The notes: generated by a model from the letters alone, not told the origin. Shown: positions 1 to 7,134, numbered from the stretch's first letter. The stretch: 13,757 bases of DNA from Pseudanabaena sp. UBA1465 (GCA_002325645.1 DCSN01000202.1:1-13757), one strand, 5' to 3'. A program made the numbers and translations.

Positions 1-1
1 G

Positions 2-39
2 GAAGCATCTCAGTATTATGTCAAGAATTGAGATGCTTC
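2..39. repeat. Inverted repeat (11-bp arms)
   Basis: Perfect inverted repeat: GAAGCATCTCA at 2-12 and its complement at 29-39, around a 16-nt loop. There is no T-run directly after it, so it looks more like a dispersed cyanobacterial palindromic repeat than an intrinsic terminator. It lies just beyond the 3' end of the decayed Uma2 fragment. Confidence 0.6.
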
Positions 40-64
40 ACTGCGTTCAGCATGACAGGAGCAT

Positions 65-367
65 TTACCAGGATTTGAGAGCAGTTGATTCAGTCGGTCG
101 ATCTACAAAAACCGACGGCTCCTCTGGAGCAATTAACCAACCCATTTGAGTTCCGTGTTTGAGGCAATGTAAAATATTTTTAGTAACTTTAGTTTGGCTT
201 TGGTCGGGGGAGATGATTTCAATTGTCCAATCCGGGGCGATCGCAAACACGGTCGATTTGAGATTTGAGATTTGAGATTGCTCCCACGGCGACGCTCCGG
301 GGGCAGGAGACCAAATTGCTTGATTGTCACTTGATGCAAAGGTTTGATTTGGCAATTTATTGGGCAA
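65..367 (-). pseudogene. Uma2 family endonuclease fragment (DUF820), truncated at both ends
   Basis: A 100-codon reading frame whose residues 43-88 match the last third of cyanobacterial Uma2-family (PD-(D/E)xK fold) proteins. Visible family features are APDWTIEIISPDQ (44-56) with the conserved acidic residue of the IEI strand, then TKVTKNILHCLKHG and MGWLIAPEEPSVFV. Intact members are about 180-200 residues. Here the N-terminal half with the first catalytic strands is absent and replaced by low-similarity sequence partly encoded by a heptamer repeat. After SVFV the frame runs into unrelated residues and stops, so the usual C-terminal segment ending in a GxLFxWL-like motif is also missing. 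Family identity is recognised from the motif; loss of function is inferred from the missing parts. Uma2 genes are very numerous in cyanobacterial genomes and remnants are common. Confidence 0.7.
255..279. repeat. Heptamer tandem repeat, unit GATTTGA
   Basis: Three exact tandem copies of GATTTGA plus a partial fourth (GATT). This is the short tandemly repeated repetitive (STRR) type known from filamentous cyanobacteria. It sits inside the Uma2 fragment, on the N-terminal side of its recognisable region. Related degenerate heptamers occur at 71-78 and at 428-447, the latter overlapping the start of the next gene. Confidence 0.75.
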
Positions 368-430
368 TTATCGATCGAACACTCTTGCATCCTGCTGCTA
401 ATCTTGCTTCCATAATATGAGAGACAGTTT

Positions 431-1801
431 TTGAGAGATTTGGGATTGAAAATACTTTGCCTCAGCAACGGCCACGGAGAAGACGCGATCGCCCTTCGCA
501 TCTTACGGGAACTGCAACAGCACCCCCATCCACCAGAATTAGCCGTTTTTCCACTGGTGGGCGAAGGGCAAGCTTTCGCTCAACTCGAAAATGCCCGCGT
601 CATCGGCCCGGTGCAGCGGATGCCTTCTGGCGGCTTTATTTACATGGACGGAAGAGAGTTTTTGCGCGACATCAAAGGTGGCCTGCTTCAGTTGACAATA
701 GCTCAATTTAAAGCCATCCGCGCTTGGGTGCGATCGCAAAAAGAGTCGGGAAATCAGAACGCCGTTATTTTAGCCTGCGGAGATATTGTGCCACTGCTGT
801 TTGCTTGGCTGAGTGGCGCGCCCTATGCCTTTGTCGGTACCGCCAAGTCCGAGTATTATTTACGAGACGAAAACGGGCCTCTACCTCGCAAATCGCGGGG
901 CATTAGTTGGGAGGGTTGGTCGGGCTCCGTTTATTGGCCTTGGGAGCGCTGGCTGATGACTAGAAGGCGCTGTCGCGCTGTTTTTCCGAGGGATGCCCTG
1001 ACGACCGAGACTTTGGAAAAGTTCGGAATTCGGGCTTACAATCTGGGAAATCCGATGATGGACGAACTAGAACCGGAAAACCTAGCCCCCGGATTTTACG
1101 GCGGTGACGCGGAGTTTCGGGAAATGGCTCGATCGCTCGTTATCACTTTGCTACCCGGTTCTAGAGCGCCGGAAGCTTACGCTAATTGGCAGCTAATTCT
1201 AGAGGCTGTGGCGGGGATTTTGTCGAGTTTTGCCGATCGTTCATTGCTATTTTTAGGAGCAATTTCTCCCGAATTAAACTTAGAAGCTTTGCGACCTATT
1301 GTAGAATCTTTCGGCTGGCGTCAAGACGGCGAAACTAGAACCCAGTGGCGAGAAGGAAGTATCTTGCGAGCCCCCATATCTAATGCCCAAGAAATTCAGC
1401 CAGAATCTCCTAATTTCCGATTGCCTTTGACCTTTGTGCAGAGAAAGGCAACCATGATTTTGAGTCAGCACAGTTTTAAGGATTATTTGTACGAAGCCGA
1501 TTTAGCCGTGGCGATGGCCGGCACCGCTACAGAACAATTTGTAGGTTTAGGAAAACCTGCGATCGCAATTCCCGGAACCGGCCCGCAATTTACTCCCGCT
1601 TTTGCCGAAGCTCAAAGTCGCCTCTTGGGGCCATCCTTAATTTTAGTTAAGCATCCCAGTGAAGTTGCCAGGGCCATGCAGTTGTTGTTACGAGATCCTG
1701 ACCGATTAGAACTAATTTATGAAAACGGCCAGCGCCGCATGGGAGAACCTGGTGCTGCGCGGCGGATTGCCGAGTGTTTAATTGAGCGATTGGTCATTTA
1801 A
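431..1801 (+). CDS. Lipid-A-disaccharide synthase-related protein (LpxB-like, cyanobacterial family)
   Basis: A 456-residue protein of the cyanobacterial family related to LpxB (TIGR03492 type), with a GT-B glycosyltransferase fold. Visible features are the N-terminal LSNGHGED loop (residues 11-18), GDIVPL (117-122), GNPMMD (206-211), LLPGSR (240-245) opening the second Rossmann lobe, and AGTATEQFVGLGKPAIAIPG (363-382), the nucleotide-sugar-binding region of this superfamily. True LpxB joins UDP-diacylglucosamine and lipid X; whether this paralogue does so is unknown, so no lpxB symbol is given. The start is uncertain: no in-frame ATG lies near the conserved KILCLSNGHGED, and TTG codons at 431, 440 and 446 are all possible. 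The last would begin the protein directly at LKILCLSNG. The gene converges on the response-regulator operon, with 46 bp between stop codons and no evident terminator hairpin. Confidence 0.88.
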   Translation: MRDLGLKILCLSNGHGEDAIALRILRELQQHPHPPELAVFPLVGEGQAFAQLENARVIGPVQRMPSGGFIYMDGREFLRDIKGGLLQLTIAQFKAIRAWVRSQKESGNQNAVILACGDIVPLLFAWLSGAPYAFVGTAKSEYYLRDENGPLPRKSRGISWEGWSGSVYWPWERWLMTRRRCRAVFPRDALTTETLEKFGIRAYNLGNPMMDELEPENLAPGFYGGDAEFREMARSLVITLLPGSRAPEAYANWQLILEAVAGILSSFADRSLLFLGAISPELNLEALRPIVESFGWRQDGETRTQWREGSILRAPISNAQEIQPESPNFRLPLTFVQRKATMILSQHSFKDYLYEADLAVAMAGTATEQFVGLGKPAIAIPGTGPQFTPAFAEAQSRLLGPSLILVKHPSEVARAMQLLLRDPDRLELIYENGQRRMGEPGAARRIAECLIERLVI

Positions 1802-1847
1802 TGTTAAAATGTTTACCGATGAGAACAATGTAGCTTCAAGACAGTCT

Positions 1848-2225
1848 CTAAACGCTCCACCCTAAAATTTCAGCCACCTGTTTCCAGACTTGTCTTGAAT
1901 TGAACGGCTTAATAATTACTCCGGCTACCCCCATTGCAGCAAAGCGACGACGATCGCTAGCCAATGCTTTAGCCGTCAGCAAAACAACTGGAATCATCTG
2001 AGTTTTTAGATCGGCTTGCAACTGCTCAAAGCACTCGAACCCGTCCATATCGGGCATTGAAATATCGAGAATGATGGCATCCAAGGGTTCTGCCTTCGCT
2101 GTGAGCAAACCTTCGCTGCCAGACTCCGCTTGCATCACTTGCCAACCACCAAAGCCTTCGAGGGACATCTGTATCACGTCTCGAATGTCCGCTTCATCAT
2201 CAATTACCAGGATGTGTTTCGTCAT
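1848..2225 (-). CDS. Single-domain response regulator (CheY-like receiver)
   Basis: A 125-residue stand-alone receiver domain with no output domain. The phosphorylation pocket is complete: D9/D10 acidic pair, D54 phospho-acceptor in LDISMPDMDGF, T84 in LLTAK, and K105 in IIKPF. It starts at ATG 2225, 18 bp after the stop of the upstream HPt-containing response regulator on the same strand, so the two are almost surely co-transcribed. In such an arrangement a lone receiver typically acts as an intermediate in a phosphorelay or through protein-protein contact; a relay from or to the neighbouring HPt domain is inference. The C-terminus (VWKQVAEILGWSV) is the normal end of the domain, not a truncation. 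Confidence 0.92.
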   Translation of the reverse strand: MTKHILVIDDEADIRDVIQMSLEGFGGWQVMQAESGSEGLLTAKAEPLDAIILDISMPDMDGFECFEQLQADLKTQMIPVVLLTAKALASDRRRFAAMGVAGVIIKPFNSRQVWKQVAEILGWSV

Positions 2226-2243
2226 AATACTGCCCTTTTTTTG

Positions 2244-3314
2244 TCAAATCTCCTGAGTTGATGGTGTAGGGGGGAGTGCTATCTCTTGCTTCAAATCAGC
2301 TAGCAGTTGTGAGAAGCGAGCAGCTTGCCTTTCTTCTAGCAATGAATTGTTTTTGAGGAGACGTTCGATCGAACGAGCAATCTTCGATCCTTTCGGGTAA
2401 CCAAACGTTCCCAGTCCACCTACTAACTTATGCGATTCTTCTCTGCCATTCTCTTGTTGTTCTGGACTCAAATGATGTGTCTGTAGCGCGACTTCCATTT
2501 CCTCCAAGACTCTAACCCTCGACTCTAAGGACAGTCTAAATCGCTCTTCCACAGCATCCACTGAAGCTAACACTGTTTCGTGCGTTTGAGTGTCCTTCTC
2601 CCCTTTGCTCTCTTGCACCTCTGCGCTCTTTTCGACCGTCGGTGCTGCCTTCAAACGATATCCCAACCCATGAATTGTCTCAATCACTTCTTCAGTAATT
2701 CCTGCTGCTTTTAGCCGAATTCGCAAGTCTTTGATCAAAGTTGTTACGGCTGCCTCCGAAGGCGATTGGTCGATCGACCAAAGCCGATCGATAATGGCAG
2801 TGCGGCTAAAAATGCGCTGAGGATGTCGCAGAAATAGTTCGAGGAGAGTGTACTCTTTGGGTCTAAAGGTGATTTCCTGCTGCTTATAAGCCACTTGCAT
2901 TAAGGTAGGATCTAAACACAAATACCCCCAACTCAAGACGGGAGCAGTAGCACTACTCCCACGACGCAACAATGCCCGTATCCGTGCCAAGAGTTGATTG
3001 GGATTAAATGGTTTGATGACATAATCGTCTGCTCCAGCATCCAACCCTGCGATCGCATCCTCATTGGAATTTTGAGCAGTGAGCATCAGAATCGGAGTCC
3101 AATTGCCTTGGGAACGCAGTTGACGACAGAGGCTAATTCCATCCAGTTTGGGAATTAATACATCGAGCAAAATCAGATCGTAATCCCACTGCATTAAGAA
3201 CTCCAATGCCAATTGCCCATTGCTCGCTAAATCGACGGCATAGCGATGGGCTGTGAGATTCGCCCAGAGAAGCGCTGCTATTGCTCGATCGTCCTCAACT
3301 AATAGAATTTTCAT
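2244..3314 (-). CDS. OmpR-type response regulator with C-terminal HPt domain
   Basis: A 356-residue three-module regulator. Residues 1-118 form a receiver with D8/D9, phospho-acceptor D51 (LLDVLIPKLDG), T79 and K101. Residues about 125-222 form an OmpR/PhoB winged helix, with RPKEYTLLELF at 151-161, the recognition region around SEAAVTTLIKDLRIRL, and the closing wing IHGLGYRL. A charged linker (about 225-255) leads to an HPt domain (about 256-340) whose phospho-accepting histidine is H295 in the motif SHKLVGGLGTFG. Ordinary OmpR regulators are about 230 residues and lack the HPt. This receiver/winged-helix/HPt architecture recurs in cyanobacteria and is annotated as a multi-component transcriptional regulator. 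It is the first gene of an operon with the CheY-like receiver downstream. No intact histidine kinase is encoded nearby. The start ATG is at 3314, just downstream of two inverted repeats that could serve autoregulation. Confidence 0.93.
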   Translation of the reverse strand: MKILLVEDDRAIAALLWANLTAHRYAVDLASNGQLALEFLMQWDYDLILLDVLIPKLDGISLCRQLRSQGNWTPILMLTAQNSNEDAIAGLDAGADDYVIKPFNPNQLLARIRALLRRGSSATAPVLSWGYLCLDPTLMQVAYKQQEITFRPKEYTLLELFLRHPQRIFSRTAIIDRLWSIDQSPSEAAVTTLIKDLRIRLKAAGITEEVIETIHGLGYRLKAAPTVEKSAEVQESKGEKDTQTHETVLASVDAVEERFRLSLESRVRVLEEMEVALQTHHLSPEQQENGREESHKLVGGLGTFGYPKGSKIARSIERLLKNNSLLEERQAARFSQLLADLKQEIALPPTPSTQEI

Positions 3315-3320
3315 CGGTTA

Positions 3321-3361
3321 AGCTGCTACGCAGCTAAATTCAATCACCAGAATCTTCTGGT
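3321..3361. promoter_or_regulatory. Two adjacent inverted repeats upstream of the response-regulator operon
   Basis: Directly upstream of the response-regulator start codon are two dyads: AGCTGC-TAC-GCAGCT at 3321-3335 and ACCAGAA-TC-TTCTGGT at 3346-3361. Their position in the leader or promoter region of the minus-strand operon would suit an operator or a structured leader. They could equally be dispersed repeats. No convincing -35/-10 pair could be assigned; a TACAAT-like hexamer on the minus strand near 3371-3378 is only a weak -10 candidate. Confidence 0.35.
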
Positions 3362-3382
3362 ATCCCGGAAATTGTACAGTAT

Positions 3383-3568
3383 CCCTGACCGCTCGTCAGG
3401 GGGTTATTGCCATCAGTCCTGGGCTATCAGGCGTGAGGATTCTTAAGATATTTCGGTCTTAATATTCCTATTGCGCTTAGTTCCCAGCTTACCGCGTCTA
3501 CAGGTTATGTGCGTAGTCATATCGACCTAGTGAATGTTTTGGGCGTAGACTTTCCCCCAGTCCGGGGG
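3383..3568. other. Hairpin-rich block, possible remnant of an IS200/IS605-type element or structured RNA
   Basis: This 186-bp stretch is bounded by two GC-rich hairpins: CCCTGAC-CGCTC-GTCAGGG (3383-3401, perfect) and CCCCC-AGTCC-GGGGG (3554-3568). Inside are TTAAGA/TCTTAA (3443-3448 and 3457-3462) and GTCTAC/GTAGAC (3496-3501 and 3545-3550). No intact reading frame is present. Subterminal hairpins are typical of IS200/IS605 ends, and short minus-strand frames here could be a transposon-gene tail, but no transposase motif is recognisable. The block abuts the truncated end of the MscS remnant, which fits a past insertion or deletion there. The identity is a guess; the hairpins are seen directly. 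Confidence 0.35.
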
Positions 3569-3635
3569 TAGGTTTTTAAATCTTGTCTGATGTGCTTATT
3601 CTACCATATTCATTTGTTGAGATAGATGTGTTACA

Positions 3636-3857
3636 TTACTTAAAAATGGAAAAAACCGTCCTAAAAAAACGGGGTTTTAAACCCAATTTTCTGATAAAAA
3701 ATCGCCTAAATACCTGTGTTATTGTCAGGATGAGAACGACTAGAATAATTTTGCCGATCGGGAAGCCTTAAAAATCGATATTGATATGTTTTAGCGTGTC
3801 TAAAAATTGTTCCCTGATTAGTTGGTCTTCTTGTATATGGTTGATACGCGATCGCAT
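3636..3857 (-). pseudogene. MscS-family channel gene remnant (N-terminal piece with nonsense codon)
   Basis: Reading the minus strand from about 3815 gives EQFLDTLKHINIDF, a TAA stop at 3768-3770, then GFPIGKIILVVLILTITQ followed by VFRRFF. This lines up with the N-terminus of the intact MscS protein at 10962-12080 (DTLKNINYSGIPIAKI, then ILTLTQTLRRFF), with matches on both sides of the stop and a two-residue insertion beside it. Similarity fades after the FF pair and the frame ends at 3636-3638. The first transmembrane segment is therefore kept, while the rest of the channel (pore helix and beta domain) is absent. An in-frame ATG at 3857 would add a short unmatched leader. The remnant lies between the hairpin-rich block and the 3' end of the aminotransferase-methyltransferase gene. 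Confidence 0.7.
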
Positions 3858-3934
3858 AGTTGGCTGTAGACGATCGCGCTATTCAGTTACTTACTGGATT
3901 GAGTCAGATGAAATTAGAGGAACTATTATCGGTT

Positions 3935-5857
3935 TTATTTCCTTAATGGAACCGACAAAATGCTCTCCTTCCGCAAAATCACTAGCTCATGGTTGCAGCT
4001 TCGTAACACAGTGATTCTTTCCTTGAAAACTTCTTGCCACATCTTCATGGCACAATAGTTTTTGATGGGGTTGTAATACAAGTCATTATCTTCGACTCTA
4101 AGAACCACAGCAAAAATACCACCTGGTTTGAGAATCCGAATCAGTTCCTCAAAGCTTTCTAAAGGAACTTGATTGCGAGTGAAAACGCCAGTTGATACTA
4201 AAGCATCAAAGGTATTATCTGCAAAAGAAAGAGTTTCACCCAACTCTTCTAGTTGCAACCCGTTGTAGATACCCTGGTCTTTTAATAAGTCTAAAGACTT
4301 TGGGCTAATATCGAGTCCTTGCAGATTTTTCAAGCCGTAAGAATTGAGTTCTCGACCTAATAATCCTGTCCCACACCCTATATCTAAAATCAAAGCATCT
4401 TTCTTTAAATACGATAGGAGGGTGTAAGCAATATGGTTCAGTAAAACTGTCCAGCCGTTATCGTAATGTTCTTGGTCATAAAATGATACCCAAGTATCGT
4501 ATTTCCCCCGGACTTCTTCGATATTTTCAAAGTAGTCTGTTAATCCAGTTGGATAATCTTGATCATCGTCTTTTCTCAAAATGTTATACAGAACATCTTT
4601 GATAATATAGCCGATTAAATTGAGGTCATCGAAATCAAAAGATGATGGCAACCTCAGATCGCAAGCCGAAGAAATAATCGCTTCTGTTTTTTCCAGAATG
4701 GGTGTTTCTGTGAATGAGTATTGCCAGTTTTTGTAATAACGAGAATTATCGCCTTTGCCAAAAATCTGGATAGCCAAACCCCTCTCGTGAGTGTGTTCAA
4801 CAAATTTATCGACCTGTTTTGAAGTTAATCCCAAAAGATTAAATTGCAAACTGTCAGGCGCACGTTTCACTTTGTCCTCATGAGAGGGAATATAAATATT
4901 TCTGACCGAACTGAGTATTTCTACTAGATGATCGTATCTTTCTATCCCTTGAGATATCTTCTGTTCTAAATGTTTAATTTGAGGTCTTAAGACAGCAGCC
5001 GTTAAGTTACTCATTCGCAAACTAAAATTGGGAACATGAGGCTTCAGTTCTTCAAATAAATTGTCATCTAATGGACGAGCCAAATGTTTCTTGTACAACT
5101 TTTCGTAAGAACCTGCTGCGAGAATACAATAGGCTGCCAATTGTGGATTATTGGTGGCAATTAAACCCCCTTCACCCGAGTTAAGTATTTTATAACTTTG
5201 GGTACTAAAGCAAGCAATTTTCCCATGATGTCCGACTAAGTTTCCATCCCATTCTGCACCTAGACTATGAGCGCAGTCTTCTATTAAATAAATTCCGGCG
5301 CGATCGCAAATATTCTTGACAGCCTCTAAATCGGGAATATGTCCTCGCATATAGGATAAAACAAAGAACTTTGCGTCTGGATGAGATTCTATTTTACGTT
5401 TTAAATCTTCCAGATCAATGACATATTCAGAGTTACACTCTATGTAAATAGGCACTCCACCAGCATGAACGATACTACTAGGAACTGCCGTAAAGGTAAA
5501 AGCATTACTCAATACTTTGTCTCCAGCTTTGACCCCACCAGCTTTCAGGGCTAAAAAGAGCGCACTTCCACAAGAATTAACTCCTATCACATACTTGTGT
5601 TTTGTGTAGAGACTAAACTCATATTCTAATTTGGCTAATTCGGTTGCCAGTTCCTCATCGTCATCATTTAACTCAGGATGCTGGCGATAATTCCTCAAAT
5701 CATCTGAGAAATTATAGCGATAAAGTCTTCCTGTTTGCATCAATTTTATCGCCTGCTCAATACCGGCTTGAGGAATGGGATCGGGAGTTTTGAAACTCTT
5801 ATTAAAGAGAATCACTGATTGTTGTTCTTTTGTTTGTAGCATAGTGTTATCTTTCAT
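3935..5857 (-). CDS. DegT/DnrJ/EryC1/StrS-type PLP aminotransferase fused to class I SAM methyltransferase
   Basis: A 640-residue two-domain enzyme. Residues about 15-430 are a DegT/StrS-family, fold-type I PLP aminotransferase: VNSCGSALFLALKA (93-106, phosphate-cup region), NAFTFTAVPSSIVHAGGVPIYI (118-139), EDCAHSLGA (193-201) with D194 to contact the PLP pyridine nitrogen, and FSTQSYKILNSGEGGL (217-232) with K223 as Schiff-base lysine. Residues about 440-610 are a class I methyltransferase: LDIGCGTGLLG (491-501) as SAM motif I, GLDISPKSLDLL, FDALVSTGVFT, and LIRILKPGGIF. The second half most resembles small methyltransferases of the Methyltransf_11/25 or METTL27-like type. Stand-alone DegT enzymes are about 370-420 residues, so the fusion is real and not a frame error. 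The likely role is amination of a sugar or other keto substrate followed by methylation, but the substrate is unknown. It is divergent from an AraC regulator with a 182-bp shared spacer. Met6 (5842) is an alternative start; neither has a clear ribosome-binding site. Confidence 0.9.
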   Translation of the reverse strand: MKDNTMLQTKEQQSVILFNKSFKTPDPIPQAGIEQAIKLMQTGRLYRYNFSDDLRNYRQHPELNDDDEELATELAKLEYEFSLYTKHKYVIGVNSCGSALFLALKAGGVKAGDKVLSNAFTFTAVPSSIVHAGGVPIYIECNSEYVIDLEDLKRKIESHPDAKFFVLSYMRGHIPDLEAVKNICDRAGIYLIEDCAHSLGAEWDGNLVGHHGKIACFSTQSYKILNSGEGGLIATNNPQLAAYCILAAGSYEKLYKKHLARPLDDNLFEELKPHVPNFSLRMSNLTAAVLRPQIKHLEQKISQGIERYDHLVEILSSVRNIYIPSHEDKVKRAPDSLQFNLLGLTSKQVDKFVEHTHERGLAIQIFGKGDNSRYYKNWQYSFTETPILEKTEAIISSACDLRLPSSFDFDDLNLIGYIIKDVLYNILRKDDDQDYPTGLTDYFENIEEVRGKYDTWVSFYDQEHYDNGWTVLLNHIAYTLLSYLKKDALILDIGCGTGLLGRELNSYGLKNLQGLDISPKSLDLLKDQGIYNGLQLEELGETLSFADNTFDALVSTGVFTRNQVPLESFEELIRILKPGGIFAVVLRVEDNDLYYNPIKNYCAMKMWQEVFKERITVLRSCNHELVILRKESILSVPLRK

Positions 5858-6039
5858 TTTAGATGAAGTGTTGCAGACATTAATGAAATTATCTGGCTAC
5901 TTGAGGAGAATAAAGATTCCAAAATTCCAACTTTTGCGCGTCTCAATAAACGCCACTAGACCGCGTATAATGCCATTTATCTGTTCAAAGCTCCCTCAAG
6001 CTACGTCTCAGACGATTTTACTCAGCCTAACGCCAATCT
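5858..6039. promoter_or_regulatory. Divergent promoter region between fusion enzyme and AraC regulator
   Basis: This 182-bp spacer must hold promoters for both outward-facing genes. On the plus strand there is a consensus -10 hexamer TATAAT at 5966-5971, 69 bp before the regulator start, but no good -35 at normal spacing. An inverted pair, CTTGAGG (5900-5906) and CCTCAAG (5994-6000), flanks the region and could be AraC-type half-sites. That is only a pattern match. A regulator transcribed divergently from an enzyme gene commonly controls it. Confidence 0.4.
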
Positions 6040-7026
6040 ATGACCCTCACTGTTGACCCTAACTCCCACGCGAACTCTCAGGTGGTGACTCGCCAGTTCG
6101 ACGATATTGATGCTTGTGCCCAAGCTATCAAACAGTTGAAGATCACTGGCACCCAGTTAACCTCCGGTCAGTTTGTGGGGAGAGTTAATTTTGCCGATTT
6201 GGGGAGTCTGAAGTTTACCGACGTTACCTATAATCAAGCCGTGAGAATAAAGGGGTTAAAGAGTCCTCATCTCCTGGGATTTGGGCTTCCACTTCAAGGC
6301 GATCGGACACAGGTACTGTCTCATGGTTGCCCGATCAGAAAACACGATCTATTTGGGTTCGATCCCACGAGAGAAAACGATATTACGACTGGAAAAAATG
6401 CTCACCTAGTCCTCGCTAACGTTGATTTGACCGTTTTCCAGTCCCTAGCCGAGCAAATGGGATACCATGACTTAGGGCAAATGTTTCTCCGGCAAAATTC
6501 ACTCCATTTCCATCCTGCTTCATTTCGCCATCTCAGAGCTTATTATCAGCAAATCTCTCAAATGTTGATCGCCCAACCCTCATTATTAATGGAGTCGCAA
6601 GCACAATCCCACATCGTCGAAAATTTCTTGCCGTTGCTGATCGATACGCTCGGAGCGGGTATCCGACAAAAAAAGCCGATCGTAAAAACTTTACGCCGTT
6701 ACCCCATAGTGAAAAAAGCCGAAGAAATTGCCCAATCCTACATTGACAAACCCTTAACCCTTAAGCAACTGTGCGACGCATTGGAAACCAGCAGTAGTGC
6801 CTTAACTTATGGCTTTCAAGATATTTTTGGCATGAGTCCAATGGCGTATATCAAGATTCAACGACTTAATGGGGTACGTCGCGCTTTAAAAAAAGCTGAC
6901 CCTGACACAACAATGGTGATGCAAATGGCTCATCAGTGGGGATTTTGGAGTGCTGGACATTTTGCTAGAGATTACAAAGAAATGTTCGGTGAGTTGCCAT
7001 CAGAAACGCTGCGACGGCAGTTTTAA
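6040..7026 (+). CDS. AraC-family transcriptional regulator
   Basis: A 328-residue protein with a C-terminal AraC/XylS DNA-binding domain (about 218-328). The first helix-turn-helix is in LTLKQLCDALETSSSALTYGF, the linker is FGMSPMAYIKIQRLNGVRRAL, and the second ends in the family signature GFWSAGHFARDYKEMFGELPSE (301-322 region). The N-terminal ~210 residues resemble the sensor part found in many cyanobacterial AraC proteins (conserved LKSPHLLGFGLPLQG, VLANVDLTVFQSLAEQMG) and probably bind an effector or mediate dimerisation; the ligand is unknown. The start ATG at 6040 has no clear Shine-Dalgarno sequence. The gene is divergent from the aminotransferase-methyltransferase fusion and is followed by a strong hairpin plus T-run, so it is probably monocistronic. 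Control of the fusion gene is the obvious inference. Confidence 0.93.
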   Translation: MTLTVDPNSHANSQVVTRQFDDIDACAQAIKQLKITGTQLTSGQFVGRVNFADLGSLKFTDVTYNQAVRIKGLKSPHLLGFGLPLQGDRTQVLSHGCPIRKHDLFGFDPTRENDITTGKNAHLVLANVDLTVFQSLAEQMGYHDLGQMFLRQNSLHFHPASFRHLRAYYQQISQMLIAQPSLLMESQAQSHIVENFLPLLIDTLGAGIRQKKPIVKTLRRYPIVKKAEEIAQSYIDKPLTLKQLCDALETSSSALTYGFQDIFGMSPMAYIKIQRLNGVRRALKKADPDTTMVMQMAHQWGFWSAGHFARDYKEMFGELPSETLRRQF

Positions 7027-7063
7027 ATCAGAGTAAACAACAACCTAGTCGCATGAGGGTGTC

Positions 7064-7134
7064 AGAAACCGGGTTTCTTCACTAAATCTTGGCGATCGGG
7101 TATGCCTTTGTCGCAGAAACCCGGTTTCTTTTTC
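7064..7134 (+). terminator. Paired palindromic repeat with T-run, likely terminator of the AraC gene
   Basis: Two 15-bp near-palindromes, AGAAACCGGGTTTCT (7064-7078) and AGAAACCCGGTTTCT (7115-7129), are exact reverse complements. They can therefore form a 15-bp stem over a 36-nt loop, or each can form a small hairpin. The second copy is followed directly by a T-run (7130-7133) and more T-rich sequence, as in an intrinsic terminator reading in the plus direction, 38 bp after the AraC stop. The rest of the gap to 7308 holds only a short heptamer repeat (AGCTTTC, two copies and a part, 7214-7230). Confidence 0.6.

Noticed and set aside
255..279. Possible CRISPR-like repeats
   Set aside because: The units are 7 bp with no spacers; they are simple tandem heptamers.
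133..501. Open frame of 122 codons on the minus strand
   Set aside because: It overlaps the Uma2 fragment and the start of the LpxB-related gene, and its translation has no family features.
1802..1847. Terminator between the convergent genes
   Set aside because: No stem with a T-run is visible in the 46 bp.
3583..3771. Short plus-strand frame in the gap after the response-regulator operon
   Set aside because: The opposite strand carries the recognisable MscS similarity, so this is its antisense image.
5775..6056. Open frame of 93 codons on the plus strand across the divergent spacer
   Set aside because: It runs antisense over the start of the fusion gene and has biased, non-protein-like composition.
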